A stretch of 64,000 bases of DNA from Immersiella caudata. Taxonomy: Eukaryota; Ascomycota; Sordariomycetes; Sordariales; Lasiosphaeriaceae. The stretch is taken from assembly GCA_030512335.1 (NCBI GenBank), contig JAULSU010000001.1:620001-684000 (forward strand), in the 5' to 3' direction. The position numbers and the translations under genes are program-made. Positions within the stretch are counted from its first letter, which is position 1. Each line of letters opens with the position of its first letter. Below are positions 23,286-34,736 of this stretch, in pieces. Below the pieces are notes generated by a model, which saw only the letters and a program-made list of their open reading frames with translations, was not told the origin of the DNA and searched no databases.

Positions 23286-25700
23286 TCATTCGACGTGGAA
23301 TTTCCGGAAATCGGCAATAAGATCGTTGACTTGGCGCATGCTCGTCTGATCGTACTTCTCAAGGATAGGGTCAACGGAATTGATCTGCGCGCTGCTCCCC
23401 GCGGCAACAGGAACCGGCAAGGACGATCGGCTAGCATCATCCACGTCGTGAGCTTTGTCCTGAGATTGGTTTGTCGCCCCCGAGATTCGGTTTGTCAAAA
23501 GGACTCCAAGGAGCCAGTACTCGGGGGCGAAACGGATGAACCCCATCCTCTTCCACATGGTCTCGAGAGGAAGGGATGCGTCTTGCGGGTACGACGCGGA
23601 CCACGAGTCGAAGTATTGCTCCCACACCGCTATCCAATTTCGCAGGCCACTACGAATCGGCACCAGCTGCCCAGCGACGCCCAGCGAGTTCTGGTGTTGG
23701 AATATCATGTAATGGAATGCTGCGCAGAGTCAGCTCGAGTGCCTGGCCTGCTGGGCGCGTTGCTCACCTGAGACAATCGTGAAGAGGTTCAGGGCCCCCA
23801 GTTGAGAAAATCTTTGCTGAGTCTCGGCAGAAAGTGTTTCAGCGCAAAAGCCTTCAATGGCATCGCGGAGGTGAATGCTGCAAAAGGGACTCGAAGGTGG
23901 CATCAGGGCATGGATTTCCTGGAAGCATTCCTGGGCCGAGACGGCTTGGAAGCATGCCTCTGGGCTCGCCATGTGCATTCTCATCTCCTTGATCACCATC
24001 CTATGAGGTAAGTTGTTGAATATTACAAACGCAGTATCTAACAGGAATATCCAGATGAAGGTCCTACGTTCGGAGTCAGGGAGTGGTAGATACAGGGCTA
24101 GGGGGAGGTCTTACCTGATGAGCTCCTCTCTGATCACGTACTCGTCCCAGTGGAACTCGATCTCCCTATTGTAGTCGAGATGGCGAGCGTTTCCGATGCC
24201 CATGTCTCTCGCAACCTGTTCAGGTCAGTCCGTGAGCGAGTCTCACGCGAAGCGCTCGTGGTAACTCACTGAGACCACCGTGCTGAATCGATGGCGCCGG
24301 ATCCGCCGCTTGCTGGCATCTGCTCCCTCCCAGTTCTGGTAGAGACAGATAACATACGCGGCTTGCAGAGCTTGAAGCTTTGGTGAGATCGGTAGCATTG
24401 TGCTCGAAAGGTCTGTCTCGTCCGCTGACTCCGTGTCGCTGCGAAAGTCGGCATCGGTAAATACCATTTCCTCCACGCAGTTGAACCATAACCTCGCGTC
24501 CAAGTTATCCTGAGAATCCGGTGAGACACAAGCGCCTGCAGATGTCAGCATTGTGGCCGGCTTGGGTCTTTGCGTCCACTCACCGAGCAAGGCCATTGCG
24601 GCGAGAAGTGCTGATTTGGATGAGGATTGATCAAAGGTCGGCCTGTGAATGATGCTGACATTTGGATGCCAGACCGACCAGTACAGCTCCATGAACTTGG
24701 CGAACTTGTAGGGAGAAAAGAATTCAATGCACTTTTGCTCTAGTGCCGGCGTCCAGGTCAGGTCAACAACGCTATTGTTTGGCCGGAAAGTCACGACTCG
24801 CTTGATCTGAAGGACAATATCCTGCAGTTTGGCCACGATTGGGCTGCTGAGCCACGATGTCCCAGGTATAACCGGCTGCACGACGTCGCCGTGATCACCA
24901 TACTGTCCAGACATTGAATGGTCGTCTGCAGCGGGGTCGTACTGCAGCGGTGTGGGTATGAAGTGTTCCAAATTGCTGATATATGCATGATCAAAAGCTG
25001 CCACGATCTGTTGTCGCCGCTCCAGGGTTGCACATTCGAACGACGAGACGAGCCCTGTCCGGCTCGTAAAGTCGTACAGGAACTCGAACGAATAACCTCG
25101 ATATTCCGGGACCGGCAGCAGATCCGTGTCTTCCGATGATGATACTTGAGCCAGAGCTGGATCATGATTGTATTCGATATCGAACCAGACGTCTTCAGCG
25201 GTCGGGTTGTTGACAAGGGGGAACTGGTGGTGAGATTCGGGGGTTGAAGATGCAATGCTGCCGAGTTCAACGTCCCGATAATCGAAGTGAGGGGTCAGCC
25301 CACCATTGAAATCTGCGGCCCGCAGTTTCCCTAGTGGGTCCCATGGCTGTGCCGATGACGACGATGATGAGGATGCTGCTGCTACGGACGACGCGATGAA
25401 GTACTCGCACCGCACGGCGCGCTTCTCGCAGTTCTGACAAGGTTGGAGGGAGTTGCAGGCCTTCTTTTGGCGCACGCAGCGATCGCAGGCGCGGCGGCGA
25501 GTGGAAGAAATGGTTGAGGTGCCGTCGCAGGTTTGCAGGTGGCGCTTGAGCACGTCCGTCCGCTGGAATGAGGCGTTGCACACAATGCAGCGGTGCGGGC
25601 GCTCGGAGGTGTGTGTGCTGCGATGGCGTTGCAGATGCTCCCGTCTCTTGTATCCTTTGAAGCAGACCGGGCAGCGATAAAGTCCTCCGGCGTCAGGCAT
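23286..25700 (-). CDS. Transcription regulator with two C2H2-type fingers, a Zn2Cys6 cluster and a fungal-TF domain
   Basis: Complement of 24584-25700, 24270-24535, 24115-24215, 23768-24063, 23286-23719 gives 737 residues. Finger 1 is C10, C13, H26, H30. Finger 2 is C38, C41, H54, C58, a C2HC variant. The Zn2Cys6 cluster is C72, C75, C82, C88, C91, C98. A Ser run follows, then a disordered linker. The fungal-specific TF middle homology domain begins near residue 350 (FFSPYKFAKFMELYWSVWHPNVSIIHRPTF) and continues through ALLAAMALLGACVSPDSQDN. All four introns are 48-54 bases with GTGAGN or GTAAGA donors and close in frame. Intron 1 (24536-24583) has no stop and could be retained, adding 16 residues. 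It should be a nuclear DNA-binding regulator. It lies next to the P450 and may control it; that is inference only. Confidence 0.88.
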
Positions 25701-25969
25701 TGCGGAGTCCAAAATGTTTGGAGTGAGAAAGGGGTGAGTCCTTACTACGACCCGTCGGTCTGGCCATGGGAAGATTTTCCCACCACAGGGCAAGCGCCAA
25801 AATGCGGGGTGCGGGGCAGCCATCAACGACCTACGGGCCGATCCCCGCACCTCCCTCACCGAAGCCCCCAATCGTGCCACTCACAAGCCAGAATAGGCCG
25901 GGGATTTCCGCGTCCACACCGTTCATCGAGGATGGGGATTTAATGGCCAAGCGAGCAAAAAGTAACAAC

Positions 25970-26068
25970 TGCCTCCTACCTGGATCGAACAAGCGACATC
26001 GTCATTGTAGATTCTCTGGAATGAGAGTGAAGTACGAGTGACGCGCTCTACCACTGAGCTAAGAAGGC
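25970..26068 (-). tRNA. tRNA-Thr (CGT) with a 27-base intron
   Basis: On the minus strand the acceptor arm GCCTTCT pairs with AGGAGGC (one G-U). The D arm is GCTC-AGTGGTA-GAGC. The anticodon stem is CGTCA/TGACG with loop CTCGTA|A, and the T arm is GCTTG-TTCGATC-CAGGT. The anticodon CGT reads ACG (Thr). The intron at about 26006-26032 lies directly after position 37, the standard place for nuclear tRNA introns. The discriminator base is A. A T run after the 3' end is not evident. Confidence 0.88.
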
Positions 26069-26509
26069 GAGTGACAGATGTCGTGGGAATTCCTACTGAG
26101 AACTCTGTCCCGGGCGGAGGCCTTGGGGCGGAGGGAGTGCCCGGTACGTGCCCCTGAATCGGCCTGTGGCTTCATGTCCCCTTTAGGTGTCGCATGGAAA
26201 AGAGTGAGCAGCGCGCTAGAGGTTCATTAGTATTCTGCACTGTCCCATGCCGACAGGTGAGGTTTGAGGAATTGAGGCTGTGGCGATTGGGAACCTAGAC
26301 ACAAGGGGCGCTGATCGAAGCTGGTTGGGATCCTACCTTAACACAACGTCTCGTTAAAAGCGATGGTGAGTGTTAGCGCCCTATCACTAACAAATGTGGT
26401 TTTTGTCGCAAAACCATGCTGCCAACATTGGGTCGAAGCCTACCTACCAAGCTTTTTGGATTGATGCTGCATTTAACCTCCGGAATGTCTTGGTGATTTT
26501 CTTCTTTCC
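26069..26509. other. Intergenic region
   Basis: Between the tRNA 5' flank and the F-box-like gene; nothing else seen. Confidence 0.4.
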
Positions 26510-27848
26510 ATGATATTTTCCGTCCCAGATCGAATCACACAAGCCGGCACCTTCTCCCACTTGGATACCTTTACCCCCACCACGATGGTTGACACAGTCC
26601 CCGCTTGTGGTCCATCTCCAAACAAAAGAGACATGAACCCGGCCCTGTGGGACAGGCTGCCAACGGAAGTCATTCTAATGATTGCCGAAGCATGTTATGT
26701 GCCAGCATTCCGAACCCATCCCGGTGCAAGTTGCACAGTCTCAATGACACGGAGGCGCCGCGAAGCGTTGGGAAGCCTGTCTCAACTCTGCCTCGTGCGC
26801 AAGATGCTGCGAAATCTTGTGCGGCCGCTGCTCTATGAAGAATGCGTTTTTGGAGAACCCTATGATGATATGGTCGATCCAATAGACATCGGGCGGTTGA
26901 AAGCCTTCATCGGTACTATCATTAGGCGCCCACACCTGGCTTCACTCATCAAGACGGCTTATGCCTGTAAGTTGTTTCCCTTTTCGCTGCGGTGAGCCAA
27001 TGGTGACAGTTTTATCTCAGGTCCCAGGCTGCTGTGCAACCTTGATCTTTTGAGCGCTCTGAAGCTGGTCGAAAAGCTGAAAACGGCACTTCACTGCAAT
27101 AATTTTTTCGCAGGGTATTGGGCTGCACCGCCCAGCCATAGCAGCTAGCTATCTGCCATGGGCTTTGTTTGGGCTGATGCTCAATTTCGAATACATGGCC
27201 TATCGCCTGCCAAGAGACACGGCGAATATCAGTTGGGATCTCAACTTGGTTCACTCCCCCCACAGTGCCCAGTTCAACGTCTACCGCAGCGGGACAGCCA
27301 ATTCGTGGCTAGAGAACTCTGGTCGATATATGGAGGAACTGATATTAATGCCTCCCAGACATCACGGGGGTTCCCGTTGGAAACACCTCTACGACATCAC
27401 CAGGCATCACTGGCGCACCAACGGAGATGACTTTCTTAACCAGCCCCAGATCTATTACACCTATAATTCGGAATACCAGTCCAACCAAGACATTGTCTTC
27501 AACCTCCAAACCCAGGCTGTCGGAAGCCTGTAGAGCTTCTCTAAGCTCCGTCACCTCGAACTGATAGACTTTGACCCGCTCTCTGGGCCAATCTCCTGGT
27601 TCCCCCGCTGCTTTCCCGCCGAAGACTGCCAGCTCACGACCCTGACGATCCACGGAAAGCCCATCCTCGATGACGATATAGACGGATGGTGGCACCTCTT
27701 GCGAGCCGGCGCGCCAGCCTGGCCGCGTCAGTCTCCCCTAGCAAGGATCACCAACCTTCGCATCATCGCCGAGCAGGCAGATGACCACAAGCGGCTGTCC
27801 CACAGGAGGCAGCGAGCTTTTATTTCAACGCCAGCCTGGTCACTTTGA
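26510..27848 (+). pseudogene. F-box-like leucine-rich protein, interrupted
   Basis: Exon 1 (26510 to about 26965) has an F-box-like segment, NPALWDRLPTEVILMIAEACY, and YEECVFGEPYDD, common in fungal F-box proteins. A second ATG is at 26585. An intron (GTAAGT to CTCAG) ends at about 27020. The next exon then needs either a frameshift or a 46-base intron with a weak GTCGAA donor and a strong TTTTTTCGCAG acceptor (ending near 27112) to join the frame of MLNFEYMAYRLPRDTANISWDLN. That frame runs to TAG at 27531-27533 (VGSL-stop-SFSKLRHLELIDFD) and continues in frame with leucine-rich sequence to TGA at 27846-27848. The TAG could come from CAG. F-box proteins link substrates to SCF ubiquitin ligases. 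I judge it decayed. Confidence 0.55.
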
Positions 27849-28948
27849 GGGGTCAGCACTGCAGACATTGCAAGGCAACTGGCAGAATATTCAATCACGG
27901 TTTCTGCGAGCAGAGAGAGAAGGGTCACCTGTTGAGGAAGTGCGCCACGAAAATGGGGCCGCGCTGGGGCTGCAAAGTGGGGCCGATATGGATCCCGGGT
28001 TTGGCCGGGCCAAGCCCTACTCTGGCGCCACAGCCGCATGATAGCCACGTCTTCACCGGCACTCGCCACAGCTCAGTTGTACATTCTTTGAGTCATTGTT
28101 TGCACCGTTCATGTCGATGGAAGAATACTGTGCCAATTGGAATTGATTGGGGACTGATTGGGTGATGCACGAGTGTGGACCACCTTGCGGCTGGCAAGGC
28201 GCATGCCCGACGCGGCGTTTTTGGTTCCCAGGTTATGTTTGGTGATGCCGCTTTTCTGCTGCTTTCAACGTGCTTCCTGATGATATCCTAGTATTTCTTG
28301 GAAGCACAAAGAGGTTGATTGCACTTAGAGCAGGGTGACAATTGCGTGTATCGCGGTGGGGAAGTGCGTGTGCGTGACAGCAAAGTGCCAAACCGCCTGC
28401 ACCAAGCGACTTCATACAGGAAAACCACCACGTCACAGGATGAGCATAACAAGCCATGCTCACAGTGCATAAAGGGGCTGAAAAGCGATGCACTGATCAC
28501 TTCTTTTGCAATACAACAAGTCGGGTGTCTTCTGTTTCCATTCTGAAGATGTTCCATTGGCAAGAGGCGCCCCTCCCGAGATCCTGCAGATCCTTGTGGG
28601 CTAGCCGTGCATAGAACGTAAAAAAAAAAAAAAAAGCTCGCTCCCCTTGCCCATGCAGATTTTCCCTCTCTATTCTCGCAAAACCTGCTCCAAATCACCA
28701 TCCACCTGACCGAGTACTTGTCCCCAGCTTTCGACTGGCTGAGGCCCCCGTAATTTCCCAACAAGAAATGGAAAGTGCGTCGGGGGCACCGTCGTAGCCT
28801 TGTGTCTGGACCCACATGCAGCATTTGTTGCACGTCAAACTCTATCCTACCATCCCTGCACCTGCCACTGAGTCCCCGCTCCATCAATTTTCAAGATCAA
28901 CACCGCCGACACGTGCTCAGCGTCAGTTAGTTGCTCGCAGCGAGCAAA
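27849..28948. other. Intergenic region
   Basis: No gene supported. A 16-base poly-A run lies at 28620-28635. Confidence 0.4.
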
Positions 28949-30281
28949 ATGGTGGACTTGAATGAAGACGGACGTGTCTCTGGCCAGGGCGGACAGGACC
29001 AACGCACGGGGCACAACAGCAGGTTTCCGTGGTTGGTGACGCCGCAATATCGAGGCTAATCTGTCCACAGCGCCTACTTCGCCGCCGCAATCTCAAAGCG
29101 CGCGTTACCGCCTCTTCCCCTGGGGATTCCCGCGCCGGTTCACACCATACTCATCCGAAGTCGACGAAATTTGCGAGTTTTTCGATTCCGATGACCTCTA
29201 CAAGGGGAGCCCAGCTCCGAAGCCAACCGCCCAGCCGGATGGTCCGAGCGCACAGGCCGACCCCGTGGACATTGATGCTCCCATCGTCGAAGAGGCGCCA
29301 CCCTCAGTCAAGGAGGATCCCATGGTTGTAGTTGAGACCACAGTGCTTGTTGGATATTGTTACGAGAAATCCGTCGCCGCTGAGCCTATTTTCGGAGCTG
29401 TTGACAGCGCCGGTAATGTCGCCAACGTAAGCACCCCTGGCATGACGCAAGAGGATGTCCCTGACGACGTCGAGAAGCGCCGCGAGCTCCCGTCAATTGA
29501 GGTCCGTTTTAAGGCACCAGAAATTGTGAAGCGGCAGATCCTAGGAGTCGGCAAGTCTTTGGTGACCGAGAAACACCACAAGCTTTCGGCAGTCCAGAAC
29601 CATCATGAGGCCCCAGCCGTTGAGAAGCCTGAGCCCACGGCAGTCGACGAGCCCACAGTAGCCGAGAAGTACCGGGAGCTCGAAACAGTCGAGAAGCGCT
29701 ACGAGGTCCCCATCATCGAAAAGCAGCACGACCTCCCGGAAATGCCGCGCGTCGCCGTTGATGAGATAGTTCCAACGACCGAGGTGCATCTCCCGTCGAT
29801 GGAACTAAGGCCGGAAACCACCAGAGCGGCCTCAGATGTCACCAGAGGAGCCCCGTTCGCGGCGCCGCCACCGCCAAGCCGGAAGAGAGCGGTATCAGCA
29901 CAGCAGCTCTCGCAGCGATCGCCCCGGCCAAAGAGGCGCATCATCCGGACGCTCAAGGCCAGGGAAGGGTTCGCTTGCCGAACCACGTCTGTCCCGCTCG
30001 CCCATGGGCAGAACCACGGGCAAGAACCAACCCACCGACACACACCTACCACGCCGGAACCAGCGGCGCCAGCCGTGTCACCTTTGCTGGCCGCGTCTCC
30101 TGCTTCGAGCGGCTCCCCGCTGTCGTCAGCTCCCCCGTCGCCGAGCCCGCCGCCGCAACTTGGCGCCCTGCCCTCGCGGCCTGGAACCGTCGACCCGGAG
30201 GGGGCCACGGCGGACTGCATTGTCGTGAGGCTGTTGGAGGACGAGGACGAGGACGAGGACGAGGAGGAGGAGGAAGAATGA
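28949..30281 (+). CDS. Hypothetical disordered protein with EK-repeats and an acidic tail
   Basis: The frame is open from 29040 to TGA at 30279-30281. It encodes RYRLFPWGFPRRFTPYSSEV, an acidic PPxVEE region, then a degenerate repeat of about 10-12 residues (EKHHKLSAVQ, VEKPEPTAV, AEKYRELETV, VEKRYEVPII, EKQHDLPEM), a basic patch (SPRPKRRIIRTLKAREG, NLS-like), a Pro/Ser stretch and a Glu/Asp tail. No ATG opens this frame at its 5' end. A start at 28949 (MVDLNEDG) with an intron ending at the CACAG at 29070 would close in frame using a GTGTCT donor at 28974. That 5' model is a guess. No family is recognised. The product is probably nuclear and disordered. Confidence 0.5.
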
Positions 30282-30302
30282 TGATGATGATGATGATGAT
30301 GA
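30279..30302 (+). repeat. (TGA)8 microsatellite, eight tandem stop codons
   Basis: The Glu/Asp codon run that ends the preceding ORF passes straight into eight TGA triplets in the same frame, so the ORF ends in eight consecutive stops. A C/T-rich stretch follows at about 30350-30410. Confidence 0.9.
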
Positions 30303-31503
30303 CGTTGTGATGACTTGGGCCGGGTGATGGACTTGTATTTTTTTTGGATTATTTTCTTCCATCTTTTCTTTCTTTTTTTTCCTTTCTCTTTTCTTTCTTC
30401 TTTTTCTTTTTGTACTGTATTTAAACCAGGTATTTTTTGTCTTTCCCTGTTCCATCGCTTCACAACCTGTTGTGAGACTTGCGGCTGTCCGATCTTGGCA
30501 TTGCCGATGACTTGACCAGTGCCGAGCAAATCTGGGATGTGCTGGTGGTGGTGAGTTGCCGGGTTGGGTGTCACATGTCGGCTGGAGGCTTCTAGTCGGG
30601 ACTTTGATGCTGCGCTGAGGCAAGGTGGAATGCCGGGCTGGGCTAAGGTGCCGGGCTAGGCTGAGGTGTCTGCTGGTGAGGTTGCCAGGGTGAGCTTTCT
30701 TCGTCGGCTGAAGGTTTCTGGCCAGTTATTTCGAACAGCTTCGAGCCAAGATATCGCGCCTGTTGGTGGGATGGGCGCCGCGCAAAGCTTTCAAGGTTTG
30801 AGGCTGCGCTTCGCATCGCGCTGGACTGTGGTGCAAAGGATGAACCAAGGGGGGGTTTGCGGACATTGGAGACTTCTCTTTAATGGATTTTCTCATCGGC
30901 TGTTATGTTTTGAACGGGACTGGGGGGTTTGAAGAGGGAAGTCTGCAGAGCGATTTGGCACAGCGCGAGGGGTATTTACAGCTCGAGGGGTAACGGGGCA
31001 ACGGGCCATGACCGCCGCCTATCACCCAGTGGAGGGGAGGAAGGAGGAGGCTAGGGGCGCCTACCATCTAGTTGGAGGTGAGTTTGCTTTCTCTCGCTCA
31101 CAAAGGGAGTTATCTGGCACCTTCTTGGGGATGGTTTCCATTCACTGCAGTTTCTACTTGTGGTGAATTTGTGTGTGGGCGGTATTGCGGAGCACGGGAC
31201 CCGAGGGCTTCGAGACGGGGAGTGCCCGGAATTGCGACGACCCTTCGATCTTGAATCAACTGTCGTGCAGTGGGGTCTCGACTATATACTCAGCAGCACT
31301 TTTCCCTCAAGTGCTACGTGCTCCTTTTCTCACTTCGTTCTCAAACTCTGCCGTTGTCGACTGGGCGACGTGAGGCAGTCCTGTTTCTTCGACATCAACA
31401 CGCTTCCAACCCTCGATCTGTTCCTAGCGCTGCTTATCACAGGCTTTAGACCTTATCTTGCCTTCTTTTTCGTTTGCTTCTCGATACGAATTGGAGACAA
31501 CAC
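30303..31503. other. Intergenic region with a probable promoter
   Basis: No gene supported. CTATATACT near 31282-31290 followed by a pyrimidine-rich leader up to an ATG at 31504 looks like the promoter and 5' UTR of the decayed family member that follows. Confidence 0.4.
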
Positions 31504-32475
31504 ATGGCGGAACCCGACCTCGACGCCAAGTTTACGCCCTGGTGGATAGTCCCTAGCACATTGAGTTCTTCAGCTAAATCTCCATATCTCCGACTGTTAA
31601 AAGGGAAGCAAGCAAACATGCTGGTGCAGACGTGATCGACAAGCAAGAGGGATCAAGTTCTGGTGTGTATCCTGCGCTCCTCGCTACCCTGTCAGCTCTT
31701 AACACTATTCTAAACCGCATCTAATGCTAGGCGCCCTCCTCCCATTGGCTGCCCGAAGTTGGTTCGTAGAAGATGGGACAGCACTCATCCTCCGATCCCC
31801 GAGCTGATGAGCATGGCAACCTCACAAAGAGCCTGGGTCAGGACCATGAAGACAGAAGTGAAGGCTGGGTTCCGCCCTCTCAGGACAGCAAGGATAAAGG
31901 GGATCAAGATGAGGACGAAGATGAGTATTGGGCACTTGTCGACATGGAGCGGGGCCAGCTCATCCCGCTCTATACCTAAAATTCAAGGACGCGAGTACTC
32001 AAACCGAGACGCAAGGCACTCAAACGAAGAGCATGGGAACACAAGCCTACACCTCAGATGATGACTTGGCCCTGGATGAGGTGGACGACGACAACGAACC
32101 GATGAAAGATGCCGAAGTGGTATATTTTATATACCCTCATTATTTTTCAATCTGTCGGATACCGATATAACTTCCGGTTTGGATTATGGCCACCTCTCCA
32201 TTAGTTCCGCAGGAGCCTATCGCAAACGAGGCACCACATCACAGGCCTCACATACGCTCAGGTCAGCACTGCGCGATACCAGTAGAGAGAGCTTTTAATC
32301 TTGGCTGAGGCACATAACGATGGGGGGACTCAACTCAAAACGCCTACCGGAGGACCATCGAGATGGGCCGGGAGGCCACCAGCAGCGAGGTCCTGGTCAA
32401 GATTTACCTCTCCGATCTCTACTACAAGCTTTGTCCCCCAAGGCAGCCCGTGAAGACCAGCGGCATGTCGACGCA
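31504..32475 (+). pseudogene. Decayed member of a local gene family (copy A)
   Basis: An ATG at 31504 begins MAEPDLDAKFTPWW, reminiscent of the start of the intact copy B (MAEHDRNFSF). From 31773 an acidic, disordered frame (DQDEDEDEYWALVDME) hits TAA near 31979 and continues one base shifted (KFKDASTQTETQGTQ). After an intron at about 32120-32204 the conserved domain follows: FRRSLSQTRHH, GLTYAQVSTARYQ, TAG (32283-32285, Trp in copy B), then RELLILAEAHNDG and, after another shift, RRTIEMGRE. The domain matches copy B (FHGSLSQLRHH, GLTFSQASLLRYQW, LVILAEAHNAG, KKTIEVGRE). This shows the gene is a dead paralogue. The function is unknown. Confidence 0.65.
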
Positions 32476-32506
32476 GATCTCTGTCAGATAGATACCTAGT
32501 GAAGGG

Positions 32507-32972
32507 CTCAGTTCATCGGGGGTGGCTGTCTACGAAGATGAGGTTGATAACAACACCGACGAGGACCCCTCACTGGCAAGAAGAAGACGTGGATTACTAC
32601 GGCGACGATCGTTACGATGAGGATGTTGAAGCCGAGTAGCACCAGCACCATGAAGAGGAGGACGACGGCCACCCAGATGACGATGGCTTCGACGACCACG
32701 AGGGCGACGCCGGTCTCGGTCCTGCCTCAGAGCGGGCCCAATTCGATTATACGGACACAGAGCGACCAGTCACTAGGGAGGAGCCATACGCCGCGGCTAA
32801 CACGAAGACGACGGTTTCGACGTCTCTTAGGGCGTCCCAGAGGGTAGCCGACCTGCAAACACCGTCTGCAACAAGGCGCACGCTGGGTCTTGAGCAAGAC
32901 ATTATCGAACCCAGCGCGAAATCAAGGAAAAAAACGATCAATGTCTTCCACCCTACCTATCCAGCAAAGTGA
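32507..32972 (+). pseudogene. Second decayed fragment of the same family (copy A2)
   Basis: An acidic stretch (YEDEVDNNTDEDPSLA, then after a shift EEDVDYYGDDRYDEDVEAE) is cut by TAG at 32637-32639, where CAG would fit the His/Gln-rich context. It continues HQHHEEEDDGHPDDDGFDDH and reaches FDYTDTERPVT, matching FDHTDAYQPVT just before the conserved domain of copy B. The 3' part diverges and ends at TGA 32970-32972 without the GRE segment. It may be a separate truncated copy rather than the tail of copy A. Confidence 0.45.
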
Positions 32973-33725
32973 AGGCGTTGCCGACATGTGTGACGACTGG
33001 GCAGGTAATATGAAGCACGATTCACCAGAAGGTGGAAACAATGAATGGAAATATTGAACTTTGTACCTTGGAAGACAGCTGATGGCGGTAGTCGAGGCGA
33101 CAGTGGTTCATGCGACGGCATTGTTGGCCGATGACGCAGGCCGCCGCCGCCGCCTTTCGCTGTATCATACTGCCAGACGAAATTTGTAGAAGCTCAGCAT
33201 TAAACCATCAGCTTCCAAGACTACCTACCTGAAGTGTGTTGTGCAGGAAGTGAGATGACGTTTGCTTTGCTAACCCGAGGTAAACAGCCCTCGTAACGCG
33301 TGAAGGCCGGACTTGCTATTAGAATGCCAGAGAATGGCGGTTGAATGGATGTGCGCTCGAGACGACTAGAAGAGTCCATGCCTTGCGGCCGGCCTGAAAT
33401 CCATGGATGTCGAGTCAAACACGTCATTCCTCTAGGTTCCTTTCATTACAACGCCAGCCGGGCTGTACAAAAGTCAATGGGAATTTTTCAAGGTGCCTCG
33501 CCCTCCAACTGCGCACTTCTTCCCCACTTCACTGCCGAAACGCGAACGAAATTTCTGCTTTCCCCGACAGTCGGGAGAACGAAATCGCTCGCCACTTTCC
33601 ACAAAGCTGAGGCATCAAGCGAAATTGTCGGTCTCCCATCTCACATGTTGCGCCGTCTGCCGTCTGCCGTCTGCCGTGCGCCAGCCCAGCAGACTCTCCC
33701 CGCGCACAATCTCCCCGCTGTTGCC
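32973..33725. other. Intergenic region before copy B
   Basis: No gene supported; it should hold the copy B promoter. A short tandem of CGTCTGC units occurs near 33650-33675. Confidence 0.4.
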
Positions 33726-34736
33726 ATGGCCGAGCACGACCGGAATTTCTCATTTAGAGACGGCGCATGGAGAAAGCGCACCCAGCCATCCGTCATCGTC
33801 CTCACTGATGATGACGACGACGGTGAGACTTTTATTCGCCTTCCCTGTGGACGTGATTAGGGGCTAACTGCGACGATATAGAAGATGCCCATGTCGCCGC
33901 CCCTGATCCTGCACATGTCGATGGCAACGCGGAGGGGCTCCGCATAAAGAACGACTCATGTATGTTCCCGTCACACACATATCGCACACCTCTTTTCCAA
34001 AATCGCTAGTGGGGCAAGCGGGCATACATGTCATCTGACTGCATTTGCTAACGCTGTTGTCTTTCTAGCCAGAGTCGAGAAGGATCTGCGCCATATCCAA
34101 CCCCTTCCGGTGAAGGCAGAGAATGCCCACAGCCCTGCTGATATCGGACAGCCGCGAACGAATTATCGCAATGCCGCGACTCAGATCTCTCTCCGGTTGA
34201 AGGCTGAATTCTCGGAAGTCGACATTTACGAAAACGATTCAGACGGCGAGAGACATTCGAGCGACCATAAGGAGAGAGATGTAGGACCAGCGGAGAACCT
34301 GGAGTCAGCAGACGACATGGAGTACGGATATAACGGGGAGCAGGAAGAGGCTATGGAACCCCAGGGGGCCAACGCTGCTCCCGCCAAGCCACCGCGTTTT
34401 GACCACACGGACGCCTATCAGCCCGTTACAGATGACGAGCGGGATGAGCTCGTTGCTTTGTACAAGGAGTTCCACGGCTCACTCAGCCAGCTACGCCACC
34501 ACCTGGAGGGCCTGACATTCAGCCAGGCTTCGCTGCTCAGGTATCAATGGCGCCAACTGGTGATATTGGCTGAGGCGCACAACGCTGGTCAGATAACTCT
34601 GAAGAAGAGGCACAAAAAAACGATTGAGGTAGGCCGCGAGAGGATCCGGCAAGGACTCAACCCATTCAAAGGGGGTGAATGGCCCGACCCCATCCAGCAG
34701 CCACCCGTTCTCAGACACTCCTCGACGTGGGATTAA
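33726..34736 (+). CDS. Intact member of an unrecognised local family (copy B)
   Basis: Join 33726-33822, 33882-33959, 34069-34736 gives 280 residues. Residues 22-33 read PSVIVLTDDDDD, the form of a SUMO-interacting motif (four aliphatic residues next to acids). A long acidic disordered region follows. The C-terminal domain (about 171-250) contains RFDHTDAYQPVT, DELVALYKEFHGSLSQLRHH, GLTFSQASLLRYQWRQLVIL, AEAHNAGQITLKKRHKKTIE and VGRERI, probably mostly helical. Related sequence occurs at 31.5-33.0 kb (decayed) and on the other strand at 35.7-36.6 kb. There is no signal peptide or TM segment; a nuclear protein is the simplest reading. I know no named domain that fits. Introns are GTGAGA and GTATGT types and close in frame. 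Confidence 0.68.
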
